Shown: positions 1-5,891 of the stretch, one piece after another
How positions within the stretch are numbered: position 1 is the first letter of the stretch
Layout of the letters: each line of letters opens with the position of its first letter
Assembly (NCBI GenBank): GCA_003507515.1
Contig: DNVL01000175.1
Coordinates: forward strand, 1-6,878
Direction: 5' to 3'
Source: Legionella sp.
Lineage (GTDB): Bacteria > Pseudomonadota > Gammaproteobacteria > Legionellales > Legionellaceae
Length of the DNA stretch: 6,878 nt
Program-made: the position numbers and the translations under genes
The notes under the pieces: generated by a model
Databases searched by the model: none
What the model saw: the letters and a program-made list of their open reading frames with translations, nothing else
Told to the model about the DNA's origin: nothing

Positions 1-1254
1 CGTGATGGCACAGCCCGCCAGACCGAGCGCACAAGTGAAATAATACCCATAATGCCCGCCGGGAATGGAAAACGGGCGAGGCAGATGAGAAAACCTGAAC
101 TTTAATTGAATGGCGGCAATAAACATCACCACGTACATCATGATGTACAGCTCGGTGCTTAATGCCGTAAATAGCCAGTAGATGGCATTCACCGTGGGAA
201 ACAGCAAAAACACGCTGCACAAGAGGGTCACTAATACGGCTTGTAGCAGCAAGATGCGGGAGGCCACCCCATGCTGGTTTAAACGGTAGAGCCAATGGGG
301 TAGGAAACCATTGTCTGCTGCAAGCAGCAATCCTTTGGCGGGTGAGATAATCCAGTTGACCATGTTGCCTAGGCTACCTAGCAGAAGCAAAATGACCAAT
401 ATCGGCATGAGGGCGGTTAAATGATAGGCCTCACAAAAGAAACTAAACGTTTGCATCACACCTTGTACTAGGCTTATTTCATTTTGTGGCATGACAAAGG
501 CGATGGCAAGCGATCCAAAGATCATGGTGAATAAAATGAGGATCACCGAGAAAAAAATGGCGCGAGGGAAGCTCTTTTGAGGGTTTTTGATATCGCGCAC
601 GTGAACGGCAGCCAGTTCCATTCCTAAGAAGGACGTCATCATGGCGGTCAAGGACACCCATGATTGTGTATCGTTCCAGCGAGGAATCAGGTGGTGGAGG
701 CTCAAATCGATAGCGATGGGATGGCCTTTGATAAGCCAGATGGCGGCCAGTGCTATGATAAATCCCATGGGTACAATCATGCCGACGATGGCACAAAAGC
801 CCGCTACGGCGGCCGATGTGCGCAAGCCCTGCAGGCCTACAAAGGTGAGCGACCAGAATACGACAAGAATCACGCCAATCAGGTAACCTTTGTGTTGTGC
901 CAGCTCCGGATTTATGAGATAAGCCAATGTGCCGGCAATAAACGATAAAATCGTGGGGTACCAAACGATGCAGTTGATCCATTGCAACCAGATGGTAAAA
1001 AAGGCCACTTTCTCGCCAAAGGCATGTCGAACCCAGCTGTACACGCCGCCTTCATCCTCAGGCCAAGCGGAGGCGAGTTCAGCTGAGACCAGGGCGACTG
1101 GAATCAGAAAAATAATGGCTGAAAAAACAAAGAAAAATATCAATGAAGACCCAAAGAGGGCAGTGGTTGGTAAGTTGCGAATGCTGTCAATGGCGCCAGT
1201 GATGAGCAAGACCAACGCGAGTGTGGATATTTTTTTAGAAGACCATTTATTCAT
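1..1254 (-). CDS. GadC-like APC-family amino acid permease (glutamate/GABA antiporter type), 3' end missing
   Basis: This is an inner-membrane amino acid transporter of the APC superfamily, closest in my recollection to the glutamate:GABA antiporter GadC. The frame is open for all 418 codons from the ATG at 1252-1254 to the left edge, so the C-terminus is cut off; GadC has about 510 residues. Segments matching GadC include the acidic AELAS...EGGVYSWV stretch (58-75), the NEISLVQGVMQTF segment (258-270; GadC has NEINLSAGVMQTF), WIISPAKGLLLAADNGFLP (301-319) and RPFSIPGG (393-400). Hydrophobic membrane segments recur along the whole length. The start directly abuts the bolA stop (TAA then ATG, no gap), and an AAAGGA Shine-Dalgarno lies about 10 nt upstream inside bolA, so the two genes are probably co-transcribed and coupled. 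GadC exchanges glutamate for GABA in acid resistance, but the true substrate here is unproven and no decarboxylase gene is visible. Family certain, substrate moderate. Confidence 0.88.
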   Translation of the reverse strand, partial: MNKWSSKKISTLALVLLITGAIDSIRNLPTTALFGSSLIFFFVFSAIIFLIPVALVSAELASAWPEDEGGVYSWVRHAFGEKVAFFTIWLQWINCIVWYPTILSFIAGTLAYLINPELAQHKGYLIGVILVVFWSLTFVGLQGLRTSAAVAGFCAIVGMIVPMGFIIALAAIWLIKGHPIAIDLSLHHLIPRWNDTQSWVSLTAMMTSFLGMELAAVHVRDIKNPQKSFPRAIFFSVILILFTMIFGSLAIAFVMPQNEISLVQGVMQTFSFFCEAYHLTALMPILVILLLLGSLGNMVNWIISPAKGLLLAADNGFLPHWLYRLNQHGVASRILLLQAVLVTLLCSVFLLFPTVNAIYWLFTALSTELYIMMYVVMFIAAIQLKFRFSHLPRPFSIPGGHYGYYFTCALGLAGCAIT

Positions 1255-1584
1255 TTAAGCAGGATCCTTTCGATGTTTGTAGCCATCAAGGCAGTTAGGC
1301 GATGTTGGAACGCTATCGGTCTGTAGCGCCCATTCTTGAGGCGTGTAGAGATGCAATGTTAACGCATGCAAGCCCGTTGTGAATTCATCCACAAGAATGC
1401 CATGCACCAGCCGATGACGTGCAATGCGATTCAGGGCGTGAAATTTGGACGACACCGCGATGACTTTGACGTGGGTCTCTGAGCCGGCTGGGACATGATG
1501 GTGTGATGATTCATTTTCAATCGTTAATGTATCTGGTGTTAATTCACGGGATAGTGCATCATTCATGCGTTGCAATCGAGACAT
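1255..1584 (-). CDS. bolA: BolA family protein
   Basis: BolA is a small cytosolic stress-response protein that partners monothiol glutaredoxins in [2Fe-2S] handling and in some bacteria also acts on transcription and cell shape. The 109-residue product has the family pattern in order: an N-terminal helix (1-15), a strand with SSHHHVPAGSETHVKV (26-41), the core SSKFHALNRIARHRLVH (45-61) and the strand-turn GLHALTLHLYTPQEW (71-85). The conserved histidine of the RHR motif (57) and the HAL histidine (73), candidate Fe-S ligands, are both present. Length is normal for the family (about 105). The ATG at 1582-1584 fits the usual N-terminus, though no strong Shine-Dalgarno precedes it; a second ATG six codons in is also without one. 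A sigma-70-like promoter lies just upstream (1615-1642). The stop codon touches the start of the permease gene, which suggests a two-gene operon. Identification is firm. Confidence 0.9.
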   Translation of the reverse strand: MSRLQRMNDALSRELTPDTLTIENESSHHHVPAGSETHVKVIAVSSKFHALNRIARHRLVHGILVDEFTTGLHALTLHLYTPQEWALQTDSVPTSPNCLDGYKHRKDPA

Positions 1585-1614
1585 GTCAGGTCGGCGGTTG
1601 TTCAGGATTGGTAA

Positions 1615-1642
1615 AGTATACGCAAAAAGTAACGAGTAACAA
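1615..1642 (-). promoter_or_regulatory. Predicted sigma-70 promoter of bolA
   Basis: On the minus strand a -35 box TTGTTA (1637-1642) and a -10 box TATACT (1615-1620) are separated by 16 bp. The predicted transcription start is near 1608, giving a leader of about 24 nt before the bolA ATG at 1584. The region is shared with the divergent pilin gene, so the two promoters must overlap or lie back to back in 77 bp. This is a visual match to consensus only. Confidence 0.5.
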
Positions 1643-1661
1643 ACATATATTGGAGAATGAT

Positions 1662-2072
1662 ATGAAACAAAGAGGCTTTACCTTGATTGAGATCATGATG
1701 GTGGTCGTCATCATCGGCATTCTGGTCTCGGTTGCTATCCCGGCTTATCAGGATTATGCCATCCGCGCGCGTGTGACGGAGGGATTGAATTTAGGCTCAG
1801 CTGCAAAATTGGCGGTGTCTGAAACGATGATGTCCAGCAATGCCTTGCCTTTGAATCAAGCGGCTACGGGATATGAAAGTCCCGCGGCCACGAAAAACGT
1901 GGCATCGGTTGCCATTGCGGATAAAACGGGCGTTATCACGATAACGTATACGCCTGTGGCCGGGAATGGCACGCTTGAATTGACCCCGACATTGTTTCCC
2001 AGTGGCGAGGTGAGGTGGACTTGTACCGGAGGGAGCTTGGCTGGAAAATATCGCCCAGCGGATTGCCGTTAA
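1662..2072 (+). CDS. pilA: Type IV pilin (PilA/PilE-like major pilin)
   Basis: This encodes a type IV prepilin, the subunit that PilD cleaves and methylates before assembly into pili used for adhesion, twitching or DNA uptake. The 136-residue product starts with the short basic leader MKQRG, followed by the cleavage site G5|F6 and the class IVa motif FTLIEIMMVVVIIGILVSVA. The glutamate at mature position 5 is present, and the long N-terminal helix continues through IPAYQDYAIRARVTEG. Two cysteines (121 and 135) bound the C-terminal D-loop, as in PilA/PilE pilins. The start at 1662 is set by the leader peptide and by a GGAGA Shine-Dalgarno 5 nt upstream; the frame stays open further upstream but that part does not look coding. 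At 131 mature residues it is slightly short for a major pilin, so a minor pilin cannot be excluded. It stands alone, divergent from bolA and convergent with miaE. In some genera the gene is called pilE. Confidence 0.88.
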   Translation: MKQRGFTLIEIMMVVVIIGILVSVAIPAYQDYAIRARVTEGLNLGSAAKLAVSETMMSSNALPLNQAATGYESPAATKNVASVAIADKTGVITITYTPVAGNGTLELTPTLFPSGEVRWTCTGGSLAGKYRPADCR

Positions 2073-2081
2073 GCATTCGCG

Positions 2082-2741
2082 TCAGTTGGGTCTGTTCTCA
2101 TTCACTGTGATCGGTTGGAGAGAGGGGATCCCCCCATGCAATCGAAACAAAGGATCATGAGACTCAATGAGCTCACGCTCAATGGATAGCAATTGATGCA
2201 CACGTGGCGCAATGGGTTCTGATCGATACCGTTGTGCCAGGCGTAAATAGTCTTCAAAATGCCGTGCCTCGGCTTTCACCAATAACGCATAAAATTTTGC
2301 CAGCGCTTTGTCTTTGAGCCAAGGTACCAATGCATGAAACCGTTCACAAGAGCGTGCCTCGATGATGGCGCCCACTATCAGCGAATCAGATAAGTGCAGC
2401 CGATAGTCTTGTTTTGAGACTTCTTGGTGCAAGCGTTTTGCATAATAAGACAGCTTTAATGGACCAAAAGGGATCCCTCGTTCTTTCAACAACGTCAACA
2501 CTTTTTCAAAATGCAGCAGTTCTTCCCGAGCAAGCGGTGACATAACCTCTAGTAAAGCGGACTCTCTTGAATATTTACTCATAAAATTCAACGCCGTTGT
2601 GGCGGCTTTTCGCTCACAATGCGCATGATCAACAAGCAATATTGGCAATTGTTGTATCGCCATTTCTGTCCACGCATCGGGGGTGGGGATGTGTAAGAAC
2701 TGGAGTACGTTGCGGATATCGTTATGAACAAGTTTAGGCAT
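2082..2741 (-). CDS. miaE: tRNA-(ms2io6A)-hydroxylase MiaE
   Basis: MiaE is a cytosolic non-haem di-iron monooxygenase that hydroxylates the isopentenyl group of 2-methylthio-N6-isopentenyladenosine at tRNA position 37, using O2. The 219-residue product carries the ferritin-like ligand motifs in order: DHAHCERKAA (38-47), AREELLHFEKV (71-81), EARSCERF (128-135) and KAEARHFEDYLRLA (156-169). The Glu and His residues expected to bind the two irons are all present. The N-terminal FLHIPTPDAW (15-24) and the C-terminal FRLHGGIP (199-206) also match the family. I chose the ATG at 2739-2741 because family members begin shortly before this PTPDAW segment. A longer frame reaches back to a TTG at 2813 that overlaps the MFS gene, but the added residues look unrelated and would cross a good promoter. 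Shine-Dalgarno is weak. The stop lies 9 bp from the convergent pilin stop. Confidence 0.93.
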   Translation of the reverse strand: MPKLVHNDIRNVLQFLHIPTPDAWTEMAIQQLPILLVDHAHCERKAATTALNFMSKYSRESALLEVMSPLAREELLHFEKVLTLLKERGIPFGPLKLSYYAKRLHQEVSKQDYRLHLSDSLIVGAIIEARSCERFHALVPWLKDKALAKFYALLVKAEARHFEDYLRLAQRYRSEPIAPRVHQLLSIERELIESHDPLFRLHGGIPSLQPITVNENRPN

Positions 2742-2764
2742 AAAATTCACTTTTTTTTGCACGA

Positions 2765-2792
2765 AGTATATACCGTATTGTCTCGCCAGCAA
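2765..2792 (-). promoter_or_regulatory. Predicted sigma-70 promoter of miaE
   Basis: On the minus strand TTGCTG (-35, 2787-2792) and TATACT (-10, 2765-2770) are spaced 16 bp, the same geometry and -10 hexamer as the bolA promoter. The predicted start near 2758 leaves a leader of about 17 nt to the ATG at 2741. It sits in the 62-bp gap after the MFS stop codon, so miaE probably has its own promoter in addition to any read-through from the upstream operon. Confidence 0.5.
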
Positions 2793-2803
2793 AATGATTC
2801 GCT

Positions 2804-4072
2804 TTAGTAGCAAGGCTCACTCGATTGTCTATCATTCATCCATGCCCACGTCAGCATCAACAAACATAAAACAATCAATATGGGCGCTTGGGGGTGGTGC
2901 GTTGATTTGACTAAATAAAGCGATATGATCGGGACGAGCCCACCCGAAAGACTTGCTGCAACAGAATAAATCAAGGAAAGTGCTGTACAGCGCAGGCGTA
3001 TGGGGAACTGCTCTGTGAAAAATGCCGGTACAGTGGCGTAATAAAGTGCTGCAGGGATGGCAATCACTGCTTGTATGGTGAGAAGCGCTTGGAATGTACC
3101 CGTGTGAAGAATGTAAAAAAACGGGTAAAGCAAGAGGAGTAAGGCGAGTGAAGCATAACGAATCAAGTGCGTTCGGTTGAAGGCATCGGATAGTTTGCCC
3201 ATGAGAGGGAGTACACAGAGCATCACTGTGAGCGACACCATATTGGAGGTGAGGATTTTTGCAAAGGTCAATGGGGTGTCAGGGTTCACTTGCATGGAGG
3301 GAAATAGATAGATTAAGCACGTGATGGAGACCCCAAGGCTGCTTAATAGAAACACGCAAATCGTGGGGGTTTTGTGTGCCCTCATGTATTGGAATGATTC
3401 ATTCAGCAGGTCAGTAAAACGAGGTTTGTCTTGTGTGGCATAGTGGAGAACATAGGCTTTGCTTTCAGGGATTGAAAATCGAATGAACAACCCGATGATT
3501 GAACCCAATAACGCAAAAGCAAACGGCACTCGCCACAGAAGCCATTCTGTTTCAGGGTAGGATTCTATGGTACGCATCATCAATAATAGCAAAACAGAGG
3601 CCAACAGCGTGCCTGCTGTTGCCCCGAATGAGGCCCAACTGCCAGCATACCCGGATGATACTGGATCGAATGATTCCACCAGAAACGATGCGGAATTTAA
3701 ATATTCAGCGCCACAGGAGAGGCTCTGAATGGTGCGCAGTGTCAAAAGGAAAAATAGCGCCCAGAAACCAATCACAAGGTATGAAGGAATTAAACCAATC
3801 ATGGCGGTGGATAATCCCATGGTAAGAATGGAGGCGGCAAGTGTTTTCTTTCGTCCATAAATATCGGAACACAGGCCCAATATCACGGCCCCGATGGGCC
3901 TGGCTAAAAAGCTGATAAAAAAAGTAACCAAGACAATGAGGACACTGTCATGGGCGTCAGAGGTTAAATATTTGGCTAGCAAAACCGAGAGTAGACCGCA
4001 CATGGCCATATCAAAGGCTTCGATTAAATTGCCCAATAAGCCCGCCATCATGATTTTTTGTGGATGCCGCAT
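2804..4072 (-). CDS. MFS transporter, ProP/metabolite:H+ symporter type
   Basis: This is a twelve-helix inner-membrane secondary transporter of the major facilitator superfamily, metabolite:H+ symporter branch (ProP, KgtP, ShiA relatives). Diagnostic segments over 422 residues are GNLIEAFDMAMCGLLS (14-29; the family has GNxxEWxDFxxYG), RPIGAVILGLCSDIYGRKKTL (58-78) with MFS motif A, LRTIQSLSCGAEYLNSASFLVE (112-133), a second motif A copy GKLSDAFNRTHL (292-303) and the C-terminal EQFPIRLRCTALSLIYSVAASLSGG (354-378). Length is usual. The ATG at 4070-4072 lies 2 nt after the stop of the upstream sensor gene and has an AGAGGA Shine-Dalgarno with 9-nt spacing, so it is the last gene of a three-gene operon. 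Substrates of the family include osmolytes, dicarboxylates and aromatic acids; nothing visible here identifies the ligand. Departures from the family pattern, such as EA for EW and SLSCGAE for GFSxGGE, suggest a divergent substrate. Family firm, substrate unknown. Confidence 0.88.
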   Translation of the reverse strand: MRHPQKIMMAGLLGNLIEAFDMAMCGLLSVLLAKYLTSDAHDSVLIVLVTFFISFLARPIGAVILGLCSDIYGRKKTLAASILTMGLSTAMIGLIPSYLVIGFWALFFLLTLRTIQSLSCGAEYLNSASFLVESFDPVSSGYAGSWASFGATAGTLLASVLLLLMMRTIESYPETEWLLWRVPFAFALLGSIIGLFIRFSIPESKAYVLHYATQDKPRFTDLLNESFQYMRAHKTPTICVFLLSSLGVSITCLIYLFPSMQVNPDTPLTFAKILTSNMVSLTVMLCVLPLMGKLSDAFNRTHLIRYASLALLLLLYPFFYILHTGTFQALLTIQAVIAIPAALYYATVPAFFTEQFPIRLRCTALSLIYSVAASLSGGLVPIISLYLVKSTHHPQAPILIVLCLLMLTWAWMNDRQSSEPCY

Positions 4073-4074
4073 GG

Positions 4075-4656
4075 TTATGATTCCTCTATATTTTTAGAAT
4101 GAACGGATGGGATTCTTGCATTGTTAACCACCAATTTTACATGGGGGCGTGGCGCGCTATGAGGCAATACGAGATAAGACAACTGGTTAAAACAATAATG
4201 CCCAAGACGCAGGAACTCATCGTGTTTTTCTAAACAAAACACGTTGGAATGGATATTGGGCGATTTGGTGGCAAAAGAGTAAACCAGATGCATCCCATGC
4301 CGTTTAATGGGGATTGAGAAACCGGTAGTAAAGCCATGTTTCGCTTGCTTGATGGCATGCAAATCAGCATATTGGTCTGGGTGATAGAGTTCAGACCATG
4401 ATTTGGCGTCATCATTTTTATAAAAATGCGGGGTATGCAGTAAATCGTATGACCAAAGCGGTGACGTCATTAAATGGTATTCAATGGATGGCGTATGGGA
4501 TAGAAACATCACTTCATTCGTGTGGGTTATGCAGGCAATGGAGAGATGATCAATGTCATTAATGCCTATTACATCCCTAAATACGCTTAAAATCGCTCGT
4601 TTATGTTTAAATAAAATAGGGTGTGCCAGCGGGTGAGGGGTGCAGGGGGTATTCAT
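4075..4656 (-). CDS. LuxR-like ligand-binding (PAS-like) sensor protein lacking a helix-turn-helix
   Basis: This is a 193-residue cytosolic protein with no signal peptide or membrane segment. Residues from about 15 to 165 resemble the ligand-binding half of LuxR-type regulators: a hydrophobic aromatic-rich pocket region (PLWSYDLLHTPHFY), a helix QYADLHAIKQAKHGFTTG leading into the strand FSIPI, then MHLVYSFATK, a layout like the A..fGl..G.s.P.. stretch of autoinducer-binding domains. The match is by pattern and I am only moderately sure of it. The LuxR C-terminal DNA-binding domain is absent; the last 30 residues are a short basic tail. Its ATG overlaps the stop of the upstream XRE gene (ATGA, 4653-4656) without its own clear Shine-Dalgarno, so it depends on coupled translation, and the MFS gene starts 2 nt after its stop. 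I infer that it senses a small molecule and acts with the XRE protein. It could also be an unrelated PAS/GAF-like protein. Confidence 0.6.
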   Translation of the reverse strand: MNTPCTPHPLAHPILFKHKRAILSVFRDVIGINDIDHLSIACITHTNEVMFLSHTPSIEYHLMTSPLWSYDLLHTPHFYKNDDAKSWSELYHPDQYADLHAIKQAKHGFTTGFSIPIKRHGMHLVYSFATKSPNIHSNVFCLEKHDEFLRLGHYCFNQLSYLVLPHSAPRPHVKLVVNNARIPSVHSKNIEES

Positions 4657-5162
4657 GACGCGCTTTGGTTAACGTGCTTCATTTTCCTTTCTTCGAACGA
4701 AGAAATAGAACTCACGGCTAGATCAATGATCTGTTTAAGGGTCTCATGAGGGGCCTCAATCGCGCTGATATCGTTTAACAACGCCATGACAAAATCGGGA
4801 AAGTCATGCGCCTGTACAGGCGCATGCATCATATAAAAGGCGTGGCTTCGTTCGAGTATATAATGCAGTAGCGTTGCATTCATATGAACGGTTTGATCAT
4901 CGGTCGTGTGTTGATTTCCAAACAACAGCCAGCCTGGGGATACGGATAAAAAACGCGCGAGAGTGACGATTTTATCATGATCAGGCAGCGCATCACCCCG
5001 CAGGTAGCGACGGCAAATTTGCTCGGACACGTGCAGGGTGTCTGCCAAGGTTTTGACCGATATCCCGCTAGGCGAGCGCGTGTCTGTGAATCCGGCTTGT
5101 TTCATGGAGGAAACAAGCCGATGCGTAAATTCGAGATAACGGCTTTTGTTGGGGGGGCTCAT
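4653..5162 (-). CDS. XRE-family (phage CI/Cro-like) helix-turn-helix regulator
   Basis: This is a 169-residue DNA-binding protein. Residues 8-24 form a first helix (RYLEFTHRLVSSMKQAG), followed by the Cro/CI-type HTH at about 34-80: VKTLADTLHVSEQICRRYLRG (the two HTH helices), then ALPDHDKIVTLARFLSVSPGWLLFG. The ending VSPGWLLFG is typical of CI-like repressors. The remainder (90-158) is probably helical and may dimerise; it has no LexA-type protease motif. I chose the ATG at 5160-5162, because the HTH fold begins right after it and because the best promoter places transcription start downstream of the alternative ATG at 5208-5210, which would add 16 unlikely residues. A perfect inverted repeat lies in that promoter, which points to autoregulation. 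The gene heads an operon with the LuxR-like sensor (4-bp overlap) and the MFS transporter, and is divergent from the ATP-grasp gene. Family firm, regulon unknown. Confidence 0.85.
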   Translation of the reverse strand: MSPPNKSRYLEFTHRLVSSMKQAGFTDTRSPSGISVKTLADTLHVSEQICRRYLRGDALPDHDKIVTLARFLSVSPGWLLFGNQHTTDDQTVHMNATLLHYILERSHAFYMMHAPVQAHDFPDFVMALLNDISAIEAPHETLKQIIDLAVSSISSFEERKMKHVNQSAS

Positions 5163-5195
5163 GTGCTCACACGCAACCTGAAAAATAATGTGTAG

Positions 5196-5224
5196 TTTAT
5201 AGAATATCATCTCTGGATATTCAA
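5196..5224 (-). promoter_or_regulatory. Predicted sigma-70 promoter of the XRE-sensor-MFS operon
   Basis: On the minus strand TTGAAT (-35, 5219-5224) and TATAAA (-10, 5196-5201) are separated by the optimal 17 bp. The predicted start near 5189 lies downstream of the ATG at 5210 and about 27 nt before the ATG at 5162, which supports the shorter XRE protein. A weaker alternative lies further upstream (TTGGTT, 17 bp, TATAAA ending near 5258). Confidence 0.5.
5202..5222. promoter_or_regulatory. Perfect inverted repeat, candidate operator in the XRE promoter
   Basis: GAATATC (5202-5208) and its exact reverse complement GATATTC (5216-5222) are separated by 7 bp, giving a 21-bp dyad that fills the spacer between the predicted -35 and -10 boxes. 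A CI-type dimer binding here would block RNA polymerase. The likely ligand protein is the adjacent XRE regulator; this is inference from position and symmetry. Confidence 0.55.
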
Positions 5225-5281
5225 ATATATATCAAACAATAAATAAATTCTCTTTTTTATAGTTATTCCATGTTTTGAAAC

Positions 5282-5318
5282 CAAATGTTAATATTTGTTT
5301 CCGATTGTTAATGCTTGT
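5282..5318. repeat. Palindrome and 13-bp direct repeats in the divergent intergenic region
   Basis: CAAATGTT/AATATTTG (5282-5297) is a 16-bp palindrome with 7 of 8 pairs matched. Overlapping it, TGTTAATATTTGT (5286-5298) recurs as TGTTAATGCTTGT (5306-5318), 11 of 13 identical and offset by 20 bp, about two helical turns on the same DNA face. The block lies just before the ATP-grasp start at 5330 and could be a second regulator site. The region is AT-rich, so chance similarity is possible. Confidence 0.35.
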
Positions 5319-5329
5319 AATGGATCAAC

Positions 5330-5851
5330 ATGAAATTTTTAATGAAAAAGACGGTAGATTCTCAACATCCAGGGTGGGTCAATTCGCCCGACGCGGTGAA
5401 ACGGGCCCATTTTAAACCGCTGCAATTGAAATGCGCGAGCGATTGCGGGATGACCATTCCAACGACGTTGTGCTCCAATGATGCGAACGATATTCAAGCC
5501 TTTCTTACGGCGTATGGCCCAGGTGGAGTGGTGCACCAGCCATTGCATGGGGGGGTAAATGATTCTGTTGTGCTACCCTCTGATGGATCGTGGCCGAATG
5601 GGCCTGGGATTTTTCAAAAGAGAGTCATCACGCAATATGCTTTTCGTGTGATCTGTTTTGGAGTGGATGTTGTCGCTGAAAAAGTGGCATCCCAGGTGCC
5701 GATAAAGTTTGAGCCTTATACACTGCCGGAACCATTGAAAGCAAATATTTGCGCATGCATGGTTCAACTGGGCTTGGTGAGCGCTGCGTTTGATTTTATT
5801 AAAACCCCGGATGAGGCTTGCGTTTTTATGAACGTAACGGCATGCCCATAA
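5330..5851 (+). CDS. Truncated, probably inactive ATP-grasp ligase (MvdC/MvdD graspetide-ligase-like)
   Basis: This 173-residue protein resembles the central part of RimK-like ATP-grasp peptide ligases that make macrocyclic graspetides (microviridin MvdC/MvdD). Recognisable blocks are PGWVNSPDAVKRAHFKPLQLKCA (14-36; the family has NSP.A..RAENK..QL), GMTIPTTLCSND (40-51), GPGGVVHQPLHGG (63-75), GIFQKRV..QYAFRVICFG (93-111), the SQ dipeptide (121-122) and QLGLVSAAFDFIKTPDEACVFMN (146-168). It lacks the usual N-terminal domain of about 100 residues and ends inside the metal-binding motif. Key residues are changed: the ATP-phosphate lysine of the VxKPL motif is Gln70, the DWR motif is missing, and the terminal FLEINPNG motif reads FMNVTACP, losing the Mg-binding Glu and Asn. 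A weak Shine-Dalgarno (TGGA, 5 nt before ATG) exists, and a second ATG lies four codons in. It is either a decaying gene or a non-catalytic relative. No precursor-peptide gene is visible next to it. Family assignment is by motif memory. Confidence 0.65.
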   Translation: MKFLMKKTVDSQHPGWVNSPDAVKRAHFKPLQLKCASDCGMTIPTTLCSNDANDIQAFLTAYGPGGVVHQPLHGGVNDSVVLPSDGSWPNGPGIFQKRVITQYAFRVICFGVDVVAEKVASQVPIKFEPYTLPEPLKANICACMVQLGLVSAAFDFIKTPDEACVFMNVTACP

Positions 5852-5858
5852 CATGATT

Positions 5859-5874
5859 TTAATTGATCAGTTAA
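5859..5874. promoter_or_regulatory. 16-bp palindrome overlapping a -35 box, candidate operator
   Basis: TTAATTGA/TCAGTTAA is a palindrome with 7 of 8 pairs matched (the odd pair is G-T), centred on TGATCA. It lies just after the ATP-grasp stop codon and covers the -35 hexamer of the promoter for the next gene, so it is well placed for a repressor. It has no trailing T-run, which argues against a terminator. Confidence 0.35.
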
Positions 5875-5891
5875 GATCGATCATGTACAAT
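5863..5891 (+). promoter_or_regulatory. Predicted sigma-70 promoter of the large helical protein gene
   Basis: TTGATC (-35, 5863-5868) and TACAAT (-10, 5886-5891) are spaced 17 bp, matching 4 and 5 of 6 consensus bases. The predicted start is near 5898, leaving a leader of about 38 nt. The leader contains a small hairpin, GCGTA (5906-5910) and TACGC (5917-5921) around a 6-nt loop. Four GATC sites (5865, 5875, 5879, 5902) fall in and next to the promoter. Confidence 0.5.

Noticed and set aside
479..982. Minus-strand open frame of 167 codons, plus plus-strand frames at 641-886, 664-948 and 929-1258
   Set aside because: All lie within the APC permease gene in other frames; their translations are His/Arg/Cys-rich with no family pattern, while the permease frame gives a continuous membrane protein.
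1503..1661. Upstream extension of the pilin frame by 53 codons
   Set aside because: The prepilin leader MKQRG and a good Shine-Dalgarno place the start at 1662; the extension overlaps bolA and would destroy the prepilin leader.
2126..2138. GGGGATCCCC palindrome near the end of miaE as a terminator
   Set aside because: It has no loop and no T-run, and lies inside the miaE coding sequence.
2742..2813. TTG start at 2813 for miaE, overlapping the MFS gene
   Set aside because: The 24 added residues do not match MiaE and the stretch contains a plausible promoter; ATG at 2741 fits the family N-terminus.
3499..3825. Plus-strand open frames opposite the MFS gene (3499-3825, 3894-4097), and the minus-strand frame 4230-4415 inside the sensor gene
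   Set aside because: Shadow frames without Shine-Dalgarno or family signal; the MFS and sensor genes account for the DNA.
5163..5210. ATG at 5210 as the start of the XRE gene
   Set aside because: It lies inside the predicted promoter and operator and adds 16 residues foreign to the HTH domain; ATG at 5162 is preferred, though not proven.
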